Made by a program: the position numbers and the translations under genes. A stretch of DNA of 64,000 bases from Planctomycetaceae bacterium. Its GTDB lineage: Bacteria > Planctomycetota > Planctomycetia > Pirellulales > Pirellulaceae. The notes beneath the pieces were generated by a model. The model ran no database searches. It was not told the DNA's origin and was given only the letters and a program-made list of their open reading frames with translations. Below are positions 26,118 through 34,650 of this stretch, in pieces. The first letter of the stretch is position 1, and every line of letters begins with the position of its first letter. Location: contig PAPJ01000016.1 of the NCBI GenBank assembly GCA_002709045.1, positions 41,948 to 105,947 on the forward strand. The letters run 5' to 3'.

Positions 26118-27737
26118 ATGCATGTTTTCAAAGCAATGCTTAGTCTGGCGGTTCTTTTGGTTGTAGGTAGCTTTCTGCTGGCTGATGAAGAGGGACAAAT
26201 GTTTCTCGATCAGGCAACAGAAGCCAAGCTGAATGCAAAGAATTTCCAGGATTTAGAAGAAGTAATCAAGCTTGCGGAAAAGGCAGTGGAGGCAGGCCTA
26301 GACGAAGGTGGTAAAGAGTTTGCGATTCAGTTGATTACATCAACGCTGTATCAACGCGCGGAGCAACTATCAAATCCTCTGCTATCCGGACGTCCGCCGC
26401 AGCAGTGGGTTGAAATGCGTCGGCTTGCTTTGAGTGATCTGGGAAAACTGACGAAGTACAATGATCAATTTGCAGATGCCCATCTGTTGATTGCTAAGCT
26501 TCAAGCATTGCCAGGTGGAACGCGTAAAACAGGTATTGAGTCCGCTTCAAAAGCACTTGAATTGTATGAAGATGATGAGCAGCAGGCGAACGCGTTGATT
26601 GCCCGGGCTGCACTTCGTGGTGACGCAGGTGAAAAAATCACAGATCTGACTAAGGCAATTGAGGTTGATGAAGATAATTCAGCAGCCGTTACCGCCCGCG
26701 CTGCCGTCTATTCTCAACAGGGCGACTTTGAACAGGCTGCGAAAGATTTCCGACGTGTTTTAGAACTCGACGGCGACGATGTGCTGGCAATGTCAGCTCT
26801 GGCGGAAGCTCTTGCGCAGCAAAAAGAATTTGATCAGGCAATTAAGATTGCGAATCAGGCCGTTGAAAAGCAACCTGATGCTTCAGCAGGATATGAATTA
26901 CGTGCACGAATTCATCTTATGCAGAATGATATCGAAGAAGGTAAGAAAGACCTTGATAAGGCAATTGAGATAAATCCAAAGAGCGATGGTGCACTGTTAC
27001 TTCGCGCCAATGTAGCTCTGGCTGAAAATCGTCTCGAAGATGCCAATAAAGATCTGGATGCTCTCCAACAGATTAATCCTAATTCACCTCAGTTGTATTT
27101 ATTAAGAGCTGGAGTGTTAGAGCAGCAGGGGGATTATTATCGTGCGGCTAAACTACTCGAAGCTCTGCTACAGTTTCTGCCGGCCGATAACGAGATGCGA
27201 ATTCGTGTGGCGATGGATTATTCCATGGCGGAAGAATTCGAGAGTGCTATTAAACAAATCAATGTCGCGATCGAACGGAATAAGGAAGATTGGATTGGCT
27301 ATTATTCCCGCGCCGATATTTATCTGAGCATGGGTGAGCATGCCAAAGCTGTTGCTGACTATGAAAAAGCTTATGAGTACAACCAGACGCATGATAATCT
27401 GTTGAATAACTGGGCCTGGACTCTTGCAACGTCAGATAATGAGGAAGTTCGTAATGGTAAGAAATCGGTAGAACTGGCACTTAAGGCCTGTGAGGTATCT
27501 GAATATAAGAAGCCTCATATTCTTAGTACTTTGGGAGCCGCTTATGCTGAAACGGGCGATTTTGAAAACGCGAAAAAATGGGCGAAAAAAGCTGTTGAGA
27601 TTGGGCGTGACGATATTCAGGAACATCTGGAATTAGAGCTGAAGTCGTACGAGGATGGTAAGCCATGGCGGGAAAATAAGGCCAAGGAACGCGAGGATAA
27701 GCCGCCAGTGGACCGCTCTAAATTGAAGACTATATAA
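26118..27737 (+). CDS. Secreted TPR-repeat protein
   Basis: A 539-residue protein starting with a signal peptide (MHVFKAMLSLAVLLVVGSFLLA). From about residue 130 on it is a series of tetratricopeptide repeats, with the usual A-x(3)-A-x(2)-A spacing, for example GDFEQAAKDFRRVLELDGDD, KEFDQAIKIANQAVEKQPDA, NDIEEGKKDLDKAIEINPKS and GEHAKAVADYEKAYEYNQTH. I count roughly eight to nine units, then a Lys/Glu-rich tail. TPR proteins act as protein-binding scaffolds; the partner here is unknown and the location is periplasmic or outer. The ATG at 26118 follows AGGAATCAGAATC. It lies 42 bases after the aldehyde dehydrogenase and 4 bases before the next gene, so it may belong to the same transcript. Confidence 0.86.
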   Translation: MHVFKAMLSLAVLLVVGSFLLADEEGQMFLDQATEAKLNAKNFQDLEEVIKLAEKAVEAGLDEGGKEFAIQLITSTLYQRAEQLSNPLLSGRPPQQWVEMRRLALSDLGKLTKYNDQFADAHLLIAKLQALPGGTRKTGIESASKALELYEDDEQQANALIARAALRGDAGEKITDLTKAIEVDEDNSAAVTARAAVYSQQGDFEQAAKDFRRVLELDGDDVLAMSALAEALAQQKEFDQAIKIANQAVEKQPDASAGYELRARIHLMQNDIEEGKKDLDKAIEINPKSDGALLLRANVALAENRLEDANKDLDALQQINPNSPQLYLLRAGVLEQQGDYYRAAKLLEALLQFLPADNEMRIRVAMDYSMAEEFESAIKQINVAIERNKEDWIGYYSRADIYLSMGEHAKAVADYEKAYEYNQTHDNLLNNWAWTLATSDNEEVRNGKKSVELALKACEVSEYKKPHILSTLGAAYAETGDFENAKKWAKKAVEIGRDDIQEHLELELKSYEDGKPWRENKAKEREDKPPVDRSKLKTI

Positions 27738-27741
27738 AGCT

Positions 27742-28110
27742 ATGGATATACAGGAAGCTTGCACATTACGTGCAAAACGTTGTGTCCCTTGCGAAGGTGG
27801 GGTTCCCAAGTACTCGCTGGAAGAAGCACAGGCTCAGATTGTAAACCATCAAGACTGGCAGATTATCAAAGATGGCCAAAGGATTCGGCGCGAATGGACA
27901 GCGTCAAATTTTATGGCCGCCATGCAATTCTTCAATGCGGTTGCCGAACTCGCTGAAGATGAAAATCATCACCCAGATATTCATCTGGAAGGCTACCGTC
28001 ATGTTAGCGTTGAGATCTGGACGCATGCCATTGGTGGGTTGAGTGAGAATGATTTCATACTGGCCGCTAAGATCGATGAAATTGAGTGGGCTGGTTCGCC
28101 TAACACTTAG
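27742..28110 (+). CDS. phhB: 4a-hydroxytetrahydrobiopterin dehydratase (pterin carbinolamine dehydratase)
   Basis: A 122-residue protein of the PCD/DCoH family, which dehydrates 4a-hydroxy-tetrahydropterin to recycle pterin cofactor. The diagnostic pattern is complete: ENHHPDIHLEGYRHVSVEIWTHAIGGLSENDF, that is H-H-P, Tyr, the later His and the closing Asp, given here in parts: ENHHPDIHLEGY, then VSVEIWTHAIGGLS, then FILAAKID. The N-terminal helix region has GGVPKYSLEEA. No phenylalanine hydroxylase is in the window; many bacteria carry PCD proteins with other roles, for example in molybdopterin metabolism. The stop overlaps the 3' end of convergent hemY by 11 bases. Confidence 0.9.
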   Translation: MDIQEACTLRAKRCVPCEGGVPKYSLEEAQAQIVNHQDWQIIKDGQRIRREWTASNFMAAMQFFNAVAELAEDENHHPDIHLEGYRHVSVEIWTHAIGGLSENDFILAAKIDEIEWAGSPNT

Positions 28111-29542
28111 TACCGTTGATGATTCGTTCGGCTGCCTGTTTTCCACTGCGAACACAAAGCGGTATCCCCACACCGCGGTATGCGTTGCCGGCTAATTCGA
28201 GTCCCGGAATAGATTTAAGTTGTTCTTCGATTGAATCAACTAATTCAACATGTCCCACATGGTATTGGGGCATTGTATTGGTCCAGCGTGCAATGTCTGT
28301 AAATAATGGTTCTCCGTTTACACCCAGAAGGTCTTTCAATTGTTCGCGAGTTGACTGGATTAGTTTTTCGTCGGCCAGTTCTAATAGCTCCGGTTGTAAT
28401 GCTCCGCCAATAAAGATCCGAAAAAGCACGTGACCATCCGGCGCACGCCCGGCAAACTTTTGGCTGGAAATACTGATGGCGATTAATGGTCTGTTCTCTT
28501 TGATCGGACTGACGATACCAAAGGCATCGAGTGGATGGTCAACGTTTTTTCTTGTGTACCCCATCGAAAGCACGCTGGCACCGGCTAAAGGAATTTGGCC
28601 GACACTGTTACTCAACTCAGGGAACTCTTTTTTGAGTAGTTGTGCTGTAATTTGACTCGAAGTTGCCAATATTATTTTGTCGTAATGACGAACGGCGGAT
28701 TCCCCTTCAACGGTAACGCTCAGAACATCTTCAACTGGTTGCAATCCTGTTACCTTGACCCCGTATTGAATTGTATTAGCAGGCAGAGCGTTAACGATTG
28801 CATCTGTAAATGATTGCATTCCGTCTTTAGGAGTGACAAACATACTATAGCGAGCCCCGCTACCGCCAGCATCGCTTTTCCGATTTTTTAACTGTTTTAA
28901 ACCTCCGCGTATTAAACCGCCTTCGTCACGTTCCATATCAACAAACGTTTTCAGCGTAGCATTCATACTTAGCTTCTCAGGATCGGCTGTATAGATACCT
29001 CCGATCAGAGGCTGAATGATATTGTCAAAGGCTTCCTGTCCGAGGCGTCGCCGGGTGAAAGAAGCCAGGCTTTCATCAGATGTATCGGTCCGCCGTCGTG
29101 TAAATAATTCCCTCAGTACACGTAGCTTTCCTCGCTTGCTTAGCAGTCGGGTCCGGGCGATTGACCATAGGTTGGTGGGGGTCATCATCGTCCATCCCGA
29201 TGGCATCTTTTCCAGTTTTCCACGATGGATTAGGTAGGCACCGCGGTTGGTTGTGTTGGTTTTGATTAGCTGATCTGCAAATCCGATTTCTTCACAGAGT
29301 TCGAGTGCCTCCGGTTCACGCGTGATAAACATGTCCGGACCTCGTTCGATTAGAAATCCGTTTTGACAGATAGTTTGCAGAATTCCTCCGGCACGGGGGC
29401 TGGCTTCGAGCACGGATATTCGCAGATCGGGACGCTGTTTCTGAAGATAGTAAGCCGCTGATAGTCCTGTTATCCCGGCACCAATAATTGCGACCCGACT
29501 GTTTCGTGCAAGTTTATGATTAGTGTCCACGGCTAGCTTCAA
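28100..29542 (-). CDS. hemY: Protoporphyrinogen oxidase, HemY type
   Basis: An FAD-dependent oxidase that forms protoporphyrin IX (or coproporphyrin III in Gram-positive type pathways). The dinucleotide-binding site is VAIIGAGITGLSAAYYL, followed by SVLEASPRAGGILQT and the typical ERGPDMFITREPEALELC. The C-terminal motif AGNAYRGVGIPLCVRSGKQAAERI is characteristic of protoporphyrinogen oxidase. The length of 480 is usual. The start is uncertain: TTG at 29542 or GTG at 29530, neither with a convincing ribosome-binding site. No other heme biosynthesis gene is adjacent; hemW at 3.2 kb is the nearest related function. Divergent from the Gfo/Idh/MocA gene. Confidence 0.93.
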   Translation of the reverse strand: MKLAVDTNHKLARNSRVAIIGAGITGLSAAYYLQKQRPDLRISVLEASPRAGGILQTICQNGFLIERGPDMFITREPEALELCEEIGFADQLIKTNTTNRGAYLIHRGKLEKMPSGWTMMTPTNLWSIARTRLLSKRGKLRVLRELFTRRRTDTSDESLASFTRRRLGQEAFDNIIQPLIGGIYTADPEKLSMNATLKTFVDMERDEGGLIRGGLKQLKNRKSDAGGSGARYSMFVTPKDGMQSFTDAIVNALPANTIQYGVKVTGLQPVEDVLSVTVEGESAVRHYDKIILATSSQITAQLLKKEFPELSNSVGQIPLAGASVLSMGYTRKNVDHPLDAFGIVSPIKENRPLIAISISSQKFAGRAPDGHVLFRIFIGGALQPELLELADEKLIQSTREQLKDLLGVNGEPLFTDIARWTNTMPQYHVGHVELVDSIEEQLKSIPGLELAGNAYRGVGIPLCVRSGKQAAERIINGTKC

Positions 29543-29664
29543 AGGAGAGTTTTGCTTAAGGAAAAATTCACAAGGTGCTGGAGAATATTAGTATCATAAC
29601 CTATAAGGGTCACACTCCTAGACAGCGTTTTCTTTTGAATATCAAAGTGAGTAGAGATAGAGAT

Positions 29665-30768
29665 ATGGTGAATTATCGAATAGGTGTTATCGGTCACACG
29701 GGTCGCGGCAATTATGGTCACGGCATCGATACGGTATGGTCACACGTTCCCGATTGTGAAGTGGTGGCCGTCAGTGACCCTGATCAAGCAGGACAAGCTG
29801 CCGCGAAGGAACGCCTCAAAGCACCGGTTACCTATTCTGATTACCGAAAGATGCTGAATGATGAGCAGTTGGATATTGTTGCCATCTGTCCCAGATGGTT
29901 AGATCAACATCGTGATATGGTTTTGTTTGCCGCTGAGAAAGAACTGCATATTTATATGGAAAAGCCTTTTTGTCGCACACTTGAAGAGGCGGATCAGATG
30001 GTCGCTGTCTGCGAAAGCAATAAAGTAAAACTTGCTATCGCTCATCAGACTCGTTACAGCCCAACGCTTCGTGTGATCAGGGAGTTGATTGAGGATGGCC
30101 GGATTGGTGATGTTCTTGAACTTCGCGGACGTGGCAAAGAGGATGGTCGCGGAGGTGGAGAGGATCTATGGGTCCTGGGGAGTCACATTTTTAACATGAT
30201 GCACTTCTTTGGTGGTGAACCAACCTGGTGTTTTGCACGGGCCTATCAGGATGGTGTTCCGGTTCAGAAGAAAGATGTGTACGAAGGCAATGAAGGTATC
30301 GGGTCATTGGCTGCGAATTCATTGACCGCCACCTATGGTATGCAGGATGGAATCCACGGTTATTTTGCTTCCACAAAGGGCGCTGGTAACGGTGCCCGAT
30401 TCGCATTGCAGATCTATGGCAGCAAGGGTGTCTTTGATATCAAAACAGGTTATCGTCCGCTGGCATATCTGCTTGAAGATCCTAACTGGTGTTCAGGTAG
30501 ATCAGGTAAAAACTGGCAACGTGTTACTTCTGCCGGGGTCGGAAAACCCGCGCCATCCGGTGATAGCTCGCTCCACGCAGGGAATATTGCAGCCTGTATT
30601 GATTTAATCGCCGCAATTAAAGAAGACAGACAGCCCGAGTGCAATATGTATGAAGCTCGTACAACTGTTGAAATGATCGCCGCGGTTTATGAGTCTCATC
30701 GCCAGAGTGTCCCGGTCGCGATGCCATTAATTCAGCGAAAGAATCCGCTTACATTGCTGACAAGCTAA
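29665..30768 (+). CDS. Gfo/Idh/MocA-family oxidoreductase
   Basis: An NAD(P)-dependent sugar or cyclitol oxidoreductase of about 367 residues. The Rossmann start is YRIGVIGHTGRGNYGHG, the catalytic Lys sits in MEKPFCRTLEEAD, and the C-terminal domain has LWVLGSHIFNMMHFFGG with the conserved His. I start the gene at ATG 29665, preceded by GAGATAGAGAT; a longer frame from 29575 adds a leader without family match. The substrate is unknown. Planctomycetes have many such enzymes, most without assigned substrates. Because it lies within 5 kb of the sugar-acid-like operon it could provide an early oxidation step, but it is separated from it by hemY on the other strand, so this is weak. Confidence 0.88.
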   Translation: MVNYRIGVIGHTGRGNYGHGIDTVWSHVPDCEVVAVSDPDQAGQAAAKERLKAPVTYSDYRKMLNDEQLDIVAICPRWLDQHRDMVLFAAEKELHIYMEKPFCRTLEEADQMVAVCESNKVKLAIAHQTRYSPTLRVIRELIEDGRIGDVLELRGRGKEDGRGGGEDLWVLGSHIFNMMHFFGGEPTWCFARAYQDGVPVQKKDVYEGNEGIGSLAANSLTATYGMQDGIHGYFASTKGAGNGARFALQIYGSKGVFDIKTGYRPLAYLLEDPNWCSGRSGKNWQRVTSAGVGKPAPSGDSSLHAGNIAACIDLIAAIKEDRQPECNMYEARTTVEMIAAVYESHRQSVPVAMPLIQRKNPLTLLTS

Positions 30769-31122
30769 ATGTTCCTTGCCTAATGAACAGGTCTTGCTGA
30801 TATGTCCCTTGATGGAATACGACTGTCAAAGGGTAGCGATTATGATGGTTATTCGGCGGAGATTACCTGTTAAGACAATTACACCACTCTTCTTGGCCAA
30901 ATATCCTCGTTTTCTTGCCTTCTCTAGTTTACCGAACTAATATCGGAATAGACCTCTTTTCGATGAGATAAGTGACGGAATGTGCGCTTGAATTATTGGC
31001 GGAAGTCAAACTCAAACGTATTAGCCCCCTGCGGTAATCCGTAATTTGAGTTACGTAAACAGAGAAAACAATATTTATGCCGTTCCTGGCTTAGTACAGG
31101 GACGAAGACGAGGAATCTCATC
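30769..31122. promoter_or_regulatory. 354-base upstream region of DUF1598 gene with candidate promoter
   Basis: No gene is visible. TTGAGT (31046-31051), a 17-base spacer and CAATAT (31069-31074) form a weak sigma70-like promoter ahead of the DUF1598 gene, and GAGGAA lies just before its ATG. The -10 match is poor, so treat the promoter as tentative. Confidence 0.3.
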
Positions 31123-32580
31123 ATGTCAACGTCGAAATGTCTTCACAATTTATTATCGTTGATTGTCGTAGCTGGCTTATTAGTCTTTAGCCCTGCCGTC
31201 CACGCTCAATTTGGTGGCGGTGGCTTTGGAGGCGGAGGTCAAGGCGGCGGTGGTTTTGGCGGCGGCGGACAAGGCGGCGGACAAGGCGGCGGACAAGGCG
31301 GACAAGGTGGTGCCGGTGTCGTTATTAATCCCCAGGGTGTGCTGAAGGTGCAGCATTTTGACATTCGTTTGACACAAAAACGAATACAGGAAGCGCGTCA
31401 GGTTCTTGATCCCAATGTTGCTCGTCAAAGTGAATTAAGAAAAGTATCATTGACACGTCTCGAAGCAGAAATTGCTCGACGTTTGGAAGCTGGCGAAGGT
31501 GTTAGTGATGACATGCGTTATCTTGCTGGTCTGACCAGTATCGATTATGTCTTCTTCTATCCGGAAACAGGTGACATTGTTGTCGCCGGCCCTGCTGAAG
31601 GATACGCCGTTGATCCAGCAGGTCGACCTGTTGGTGTTGCTTCCGGCCGAGCCATTCTTGAACTACAGGACCTGATTGTTGCCCTGCGTAGTTATGGCCC
31701 TGCCGGTAAAAAGGCCAATACCGTTGGCGTCTCTATCGACCCAACTCAGGAAGGTTTACAACGTATGCAGCAATTCATGGTAAAGGCTGCACCTGCGCTC
31801 AATCCTCGTACTACGAAACAGTTCGTATCAGGTTTGCAGAAAAGTCTTGGACAGCAGGTGGTCACTGTGGAAGGTATTTCACCGAAAACGCACTTTGCTC
31901 AGGTATTAGTCGAAGCAGACTACCGTATGAAACTGATTGGTATTGGTTTGGAAAAGCCACCGGTTGATATTCGTACTTATATCGGAGCGGCCGTACCGTC
32001 ATCAGTGAATCGCAATGCTATGGCTCGCTGGTACTTTACACCAAATTACGAATGTGTTCGGGTAAGTGAAGACAACTTAGCGATGCAGCTGGTAGGTGAT
32101 GGTGTCAAACTGATCGGGGCTGATGAATTAGTACAGGCTGACGGAACTCGTGTTGGCAATGGAGCGGTTGATCGGGCTAGTAAGATTTTCCAACAGTCGT
32201 TTACTGCGAAATATCCACAACTTGCTTCGCAAGTTCCCGTTTATGCACAAATGCGGAACCTGATTGATATGTTGATTGTGGCCGCTTTCATTCAGGAAAA
32301 AGACTATTATTCACAAGCCAGTTGGGATCTTGGATTACTTGGTAACGAAAAGGTTCTTTCGGTTGAAGTTTACCCTGAACCAAAAACTGTCGAGACTGCA
32401 GTCAATGCGGTTTGGAAAGGTAACTCACTGATGACACCTATCGGCGGTGGAGTGGATATTCAGCCTATGACAGCTTTGTCCTCACAGAATCTCCTGCTGG
32501 ATGCCGACAATGTTGTTCGTAAGACTCATGAGCGAACGACAATTAATGGCTTACAGGCGGGCCAGTGGTGGTGGGACTAA
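31123..32580 (+). CDS. Secreted DUF1598 protein with Gly-rich N-terminal linker
   Basis: A 485-residue protein. A signal peptide ends at about residue 28 (VHAQ), followed by a 40-residue Gly/Gln-rich linker made of GGGGF and GGGQ units. The rest matches the planctomycete DUF1598 domain as I know it: RKVSLTRLEAEIARRLEAGEG, MRYLAGLTSIDYVFFYPETGDIVVAGPAEG, then SIDPTQEGLQRMQQF and SHFAQVLVEADYRMK-like TKFAQVLVEADYRMKLIGI segments. The function of the domain is unknown; it is mostly confined to Planctomycetes and predicted to be exported. The ATG at 31123 has GAGGAA nine bases upstream. A clear terminator follows at 32619. Confidence 0.88.
   Translation: MSTSKCLHNLLSLIVVAGLLVFSPAVHAQFGGGGFGGGGQGGGGFGGGGQGGGQGGGQGGQGGAGVVINPQGVLKVQHFDIRLTQKRIQEARQVLDPNVARQSELRKVSLTRLEAEIARRLEAGEGVSDDMRYLAGLTSIDYVFFYPETGDIVVAGPAEGYAVDPAGRPVGVASGRAILELQDLIVALRSYGPAGKKANTVGVSIDPTQEGLQRMQQFMVKAAPALNPRTTKQFVSGLQKSLGQQVVTVEGISPKTHFAQVLVEADYRMKLIGIGLEKPPVDIRTYIGAAVPSSVNRNAMARWYFTPNYECVRVSEDNLAMQLVGDGVKLIGADELVQADGTRVGNGAVDRASKIFQQSFTAKYPQLASQVPVYAQMRNLIDMLIVAAFIQEKDYYSQASWDLGLLGNEKVLSVEVYPEPKTVETAVNAVWKGNSLMTPIGGGVDIQPMTALSSQNLLLDADNVVRKTHERTTINGLQAGQWWWD
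31204..31316 (+). repeat. Short tandem Gly/Gln-coding repeats
   Basis: Repeats of GGCGGCGGACAAGGC-like units code for a flexible GGGQGGG linker behind the signal peptide of the DUF1598 protein. The GC-rich array is likely prone to length change. Confidence 0.7.
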
Positions 32581-32618
32581 TTCTGCCTAGCAATTTTGAT
32601 TGTTAATTTGCGATATTT

Positions 32619-32652
32619 GGCGAGCCTGGTTTTATCCGGCTCGCCTTTTTTA
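32619..32652. terminator. Strong intrinsic terminator between convergent genes
   Basis: GGCGAGCC (32619-32626) and GGCTCGCC (32638-32645) form a perfect 8-bp GC-rich stem with an 11-base loop, followed by seven T-rich bases. It lies 38 bases after the DUF1598 stop and directly against the glycerate kinase stop on the other strand. It clearly serves the plus strand; the minus strand lacks a comparable T-tract. Confidence 0.85.
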
Positions 32653-33996
32653 TTAGCTAGGTTTTGTCAGGATGACGCGGATATCGCAGACATTTGTATG
32701 AGTTGGACCGCAGAGAATAAGTCCGTCCAATAATTCAAAAAATGTATAGGCATCATTACGCTGGAGATGATCAGCGGCATCAGGTTTGTGACGCATGAGG
32801 CGTTTGATGAGTTGTTGGTCAGCCATGGCGCCTGCCGCATTTGTCGGTCCGTCTTCTCCATCAGTACCACCTGCCAGAACCACGGCATTGTCCATACAGC
32901 GGGCAATATCAGGACTGTGGTTTAACTGATCCACGATAGCGGCTAGGACCAATTGCTGATTCCTTCCACCTTTTCCACGAATCTTTTCATTCACCAGTTT
33001 TACTACCGGCTCGCCACCGGAAATGTATGCTCGTTTGCCCTCGAGTTGTCTCATCTGTCTTAGCTTTTCGGCATGTTCCCGTCCAAGTTCCTCGGCATAT
33101 CCTTCTAGAGTAAGGTGAGCCAGACTTTCTGTGAGGTAACCCAACTGCTGAGCCTTTTGGGCAGCAGCATTCACAGCGGTTGCGTTGTTACCAATGATTT
33201 GTGTATCGCAATGGACAAAAGAGTATTCTGCAACAGGCAGGTTTCTGAGGACTTCCAAGCATTTATGAACAACGGGGTCATTTTCATCTAGTAATTCGCG
33301 TACCGTTTCAACGGCCTGCTCGATGGAAGCGGGGTCTATGACTGTTGGACCAGACGCGATGATATCAAGTGGATCTCCTAATACGTCGGAGATGACAAGT
33401 GTGACGAGTCTGGAATTTCGACAATATTGAGCCAGGCCTCCACCTTTGACCTTACTAAGTTTTTTACGAACCGAGTTTAGCTGCTTAATGTTGGCACCTG
33501 CAGCGCTTAACTTGCGAGTTAATAATTGTTTTTCAGCGAGTGTAATTTTCGGAATCGGCGAAGGTAGCAGTGCCGATCCACCACCAGAAATTAGGCAGAT
33601 GCAAACATCATCGGCTTTCGCCTGCTGCAGGATATTTATGATTTGATCAGTCCCTGCAACTCCCTGTTCTGTGGGTTCATTGAGACCAGCAGGTCTGGCA
33701 CCATGTAGTGTAATATTTGGAATCGTCTGCACACAATCTTCTGGTACATTAACCCAGCCTAAAACCTGAAGCCCGGAATCCTGTAGTGCATTGAGTACTC
33801 CACGAGCCATACCGCTTCCTGCTTTACCAGCGCCAATGACAAAGATACGACTGTTAGCAGACAAAGCATAGTGTTGAGTTCCGACCTGAAGAGAGTGTCC
33901 TGTGAACTTAATAGCGGCAGAGGTGAGTTGTTCGCTATCTACGGCCTCCACAGCAGCCTGCCAGATGGATTTTGCGTCCGCTACTAATGATGACAT
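32653..33996 (-). CDS. Glycerate 2-kinase, GckA/TtuD (MOFRL) family
   Basis: Phosphorylates D-glycerate to 2-phosphoglycerate. The N-terminal DUF4147 domain contains IFVIGAGKAGSGMARGV and the long CICLISGGGSALLPSPIPKI with GANIKQLNSVRKKLSKVKGG and ISDVLGDPLDIIASGPTV; the C-terminal MOFRL domain has YISGGEPVVKL, GKGGRNQQLVLA and LAGGTDGEDGPTNAAGA. I prefer the ATG at 33996 (about 447 residues, preceded by AGGCG) over a 16-codon longer frame that overlaps the upstream gene. Such kinases work in photorespiration-like, serine, tartrate or sugar-acid pathways; none is evident nearby. Confidence 0.92.
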   Translation of the reverse strand: MSSLVADAKSIWQAAVEAVDSEQLTSAAIKFTGHSLQVGTQHYALSANSRIFVIGAGKAGSGMARGVLNALQDSGLQVLGWVNVPEDCVQTIPNITLHGARPAGLNEPTEQGVAGTDQIINILQQAKADDVCICLISGGGSALLPSPIPKITLAEKQLLTRKLSAAGANIKQLNSVRKKLSKVKGGGLAQYCRNSRLVTLVISDVLGDPLDIIASGPTVIDPASIEQAVETVRELLDENDPVVHKCLEVLRNLPVAEYSFVHCDTQIIGNNATAVNAAAQKAQQLGYLTESLAHLTLEGYAEELGREHAEKLRQMRQLEGKRAYISGGEPVVKLVNEKIRGKGGRNQQLVLAAIVDQLNHSPDIARCMDNAVVLAGGTDGEDGPTNAAGAMADQQLIKRLMRHKPDAADHLQRNDAYTFFELLDGLILCGPTHTNVCDIRVILTKPS

Positions 33997-34010
33997 ATTC
34001 CAGAACGCCT

Positions 34011-34589
34011 TTATGCTTGATGGACTCGAAGGATATCCAGCCACTGCCCCGGGTGCTGTACGGTGATCTGACTAAGACTGTTTGGGGTGGCAGTATTACA
34101 GACCATACCAATTAGGTAACCGGAACCGAGTACTTCGATTTTACCTGCGATACTGCACCAAACAGTGCCTTGACCTTTGTTAGGAATTGCCAGGTTATTA
34201 AAGAAAGATTGGATGAAACCATTTGAACTCAGCTGTTCTGGCCATTTCCTAAAAATAGGCTGATGTAGTTCCAGAATCCTCATGAAGTCTGGAATGAAGT
34301 GATTAAGAATATTTCCCAGATGTTCTTTTTCCGGTAAGCTTTGGCCGCGACCGATTGGGCTGATTACCAAAGCCCTAATACGAACCGGACTCCCGTAGAT
34401 TTCCATACGAACTGGCTCGTTGATTACCGGTAGTAAAGGTAGTTTCTCGATCGCTATTGTTAGATTGACCTGTTGTTCGTCAGTGGTTTGTTTTTTATTA
34501 CGACCTGAGATGAAGATTACGAGTGAGATTAAACATGTCAGCAGTACACCAGCTCCGACCCATATTTCTGGTTGTGCTAACAATTCCAA
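34011..34589 (-). CDS. Unknown single-pass membrane protein
   Basis: A 192-residue protein with one N-terminal membrane helix (EIWVGAGVLLTCLISLVIFI) and then RNKK, so the remaining domain is cytoplasmic by the positive-inside rule. The soluble part contains LPVINEPVRMEIYGSPVRIRALVI and ends VQHPGQWLDILRVHQA. No known family comes to mind. It is 15 bases upstream of the glycerate kinase start on the same strand and downstream of the large envelope protein, so the three may be co-transcribed, with the membrane protein more likely related to the large protein than to the kinase. Confidence 0.65.
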   Translation of the reverse strand: MELLAQPEIWVGAGVLLTCLISLVIFISGRNKKQTTDEQQVNLTIAIEKLPLLPVINEPVRMEIYGSPVRIRALVISPIGRGQSLPEKEHLGNILNHFIPDFMRILELHQPIFRKWPEQLSSNGFIQSFFNNLAIPNKGQGTVWCSIAGKIEVLGSGYLIGMVCNTATPNSLSQITVQHPGQWLDILRVHQA

Positions 34590-34650
34590 GAGGACATCCT
34601 TTTTTTACATGACCAGCTGAATGCGGACTGAGAAATAGTGATGAGGTAGT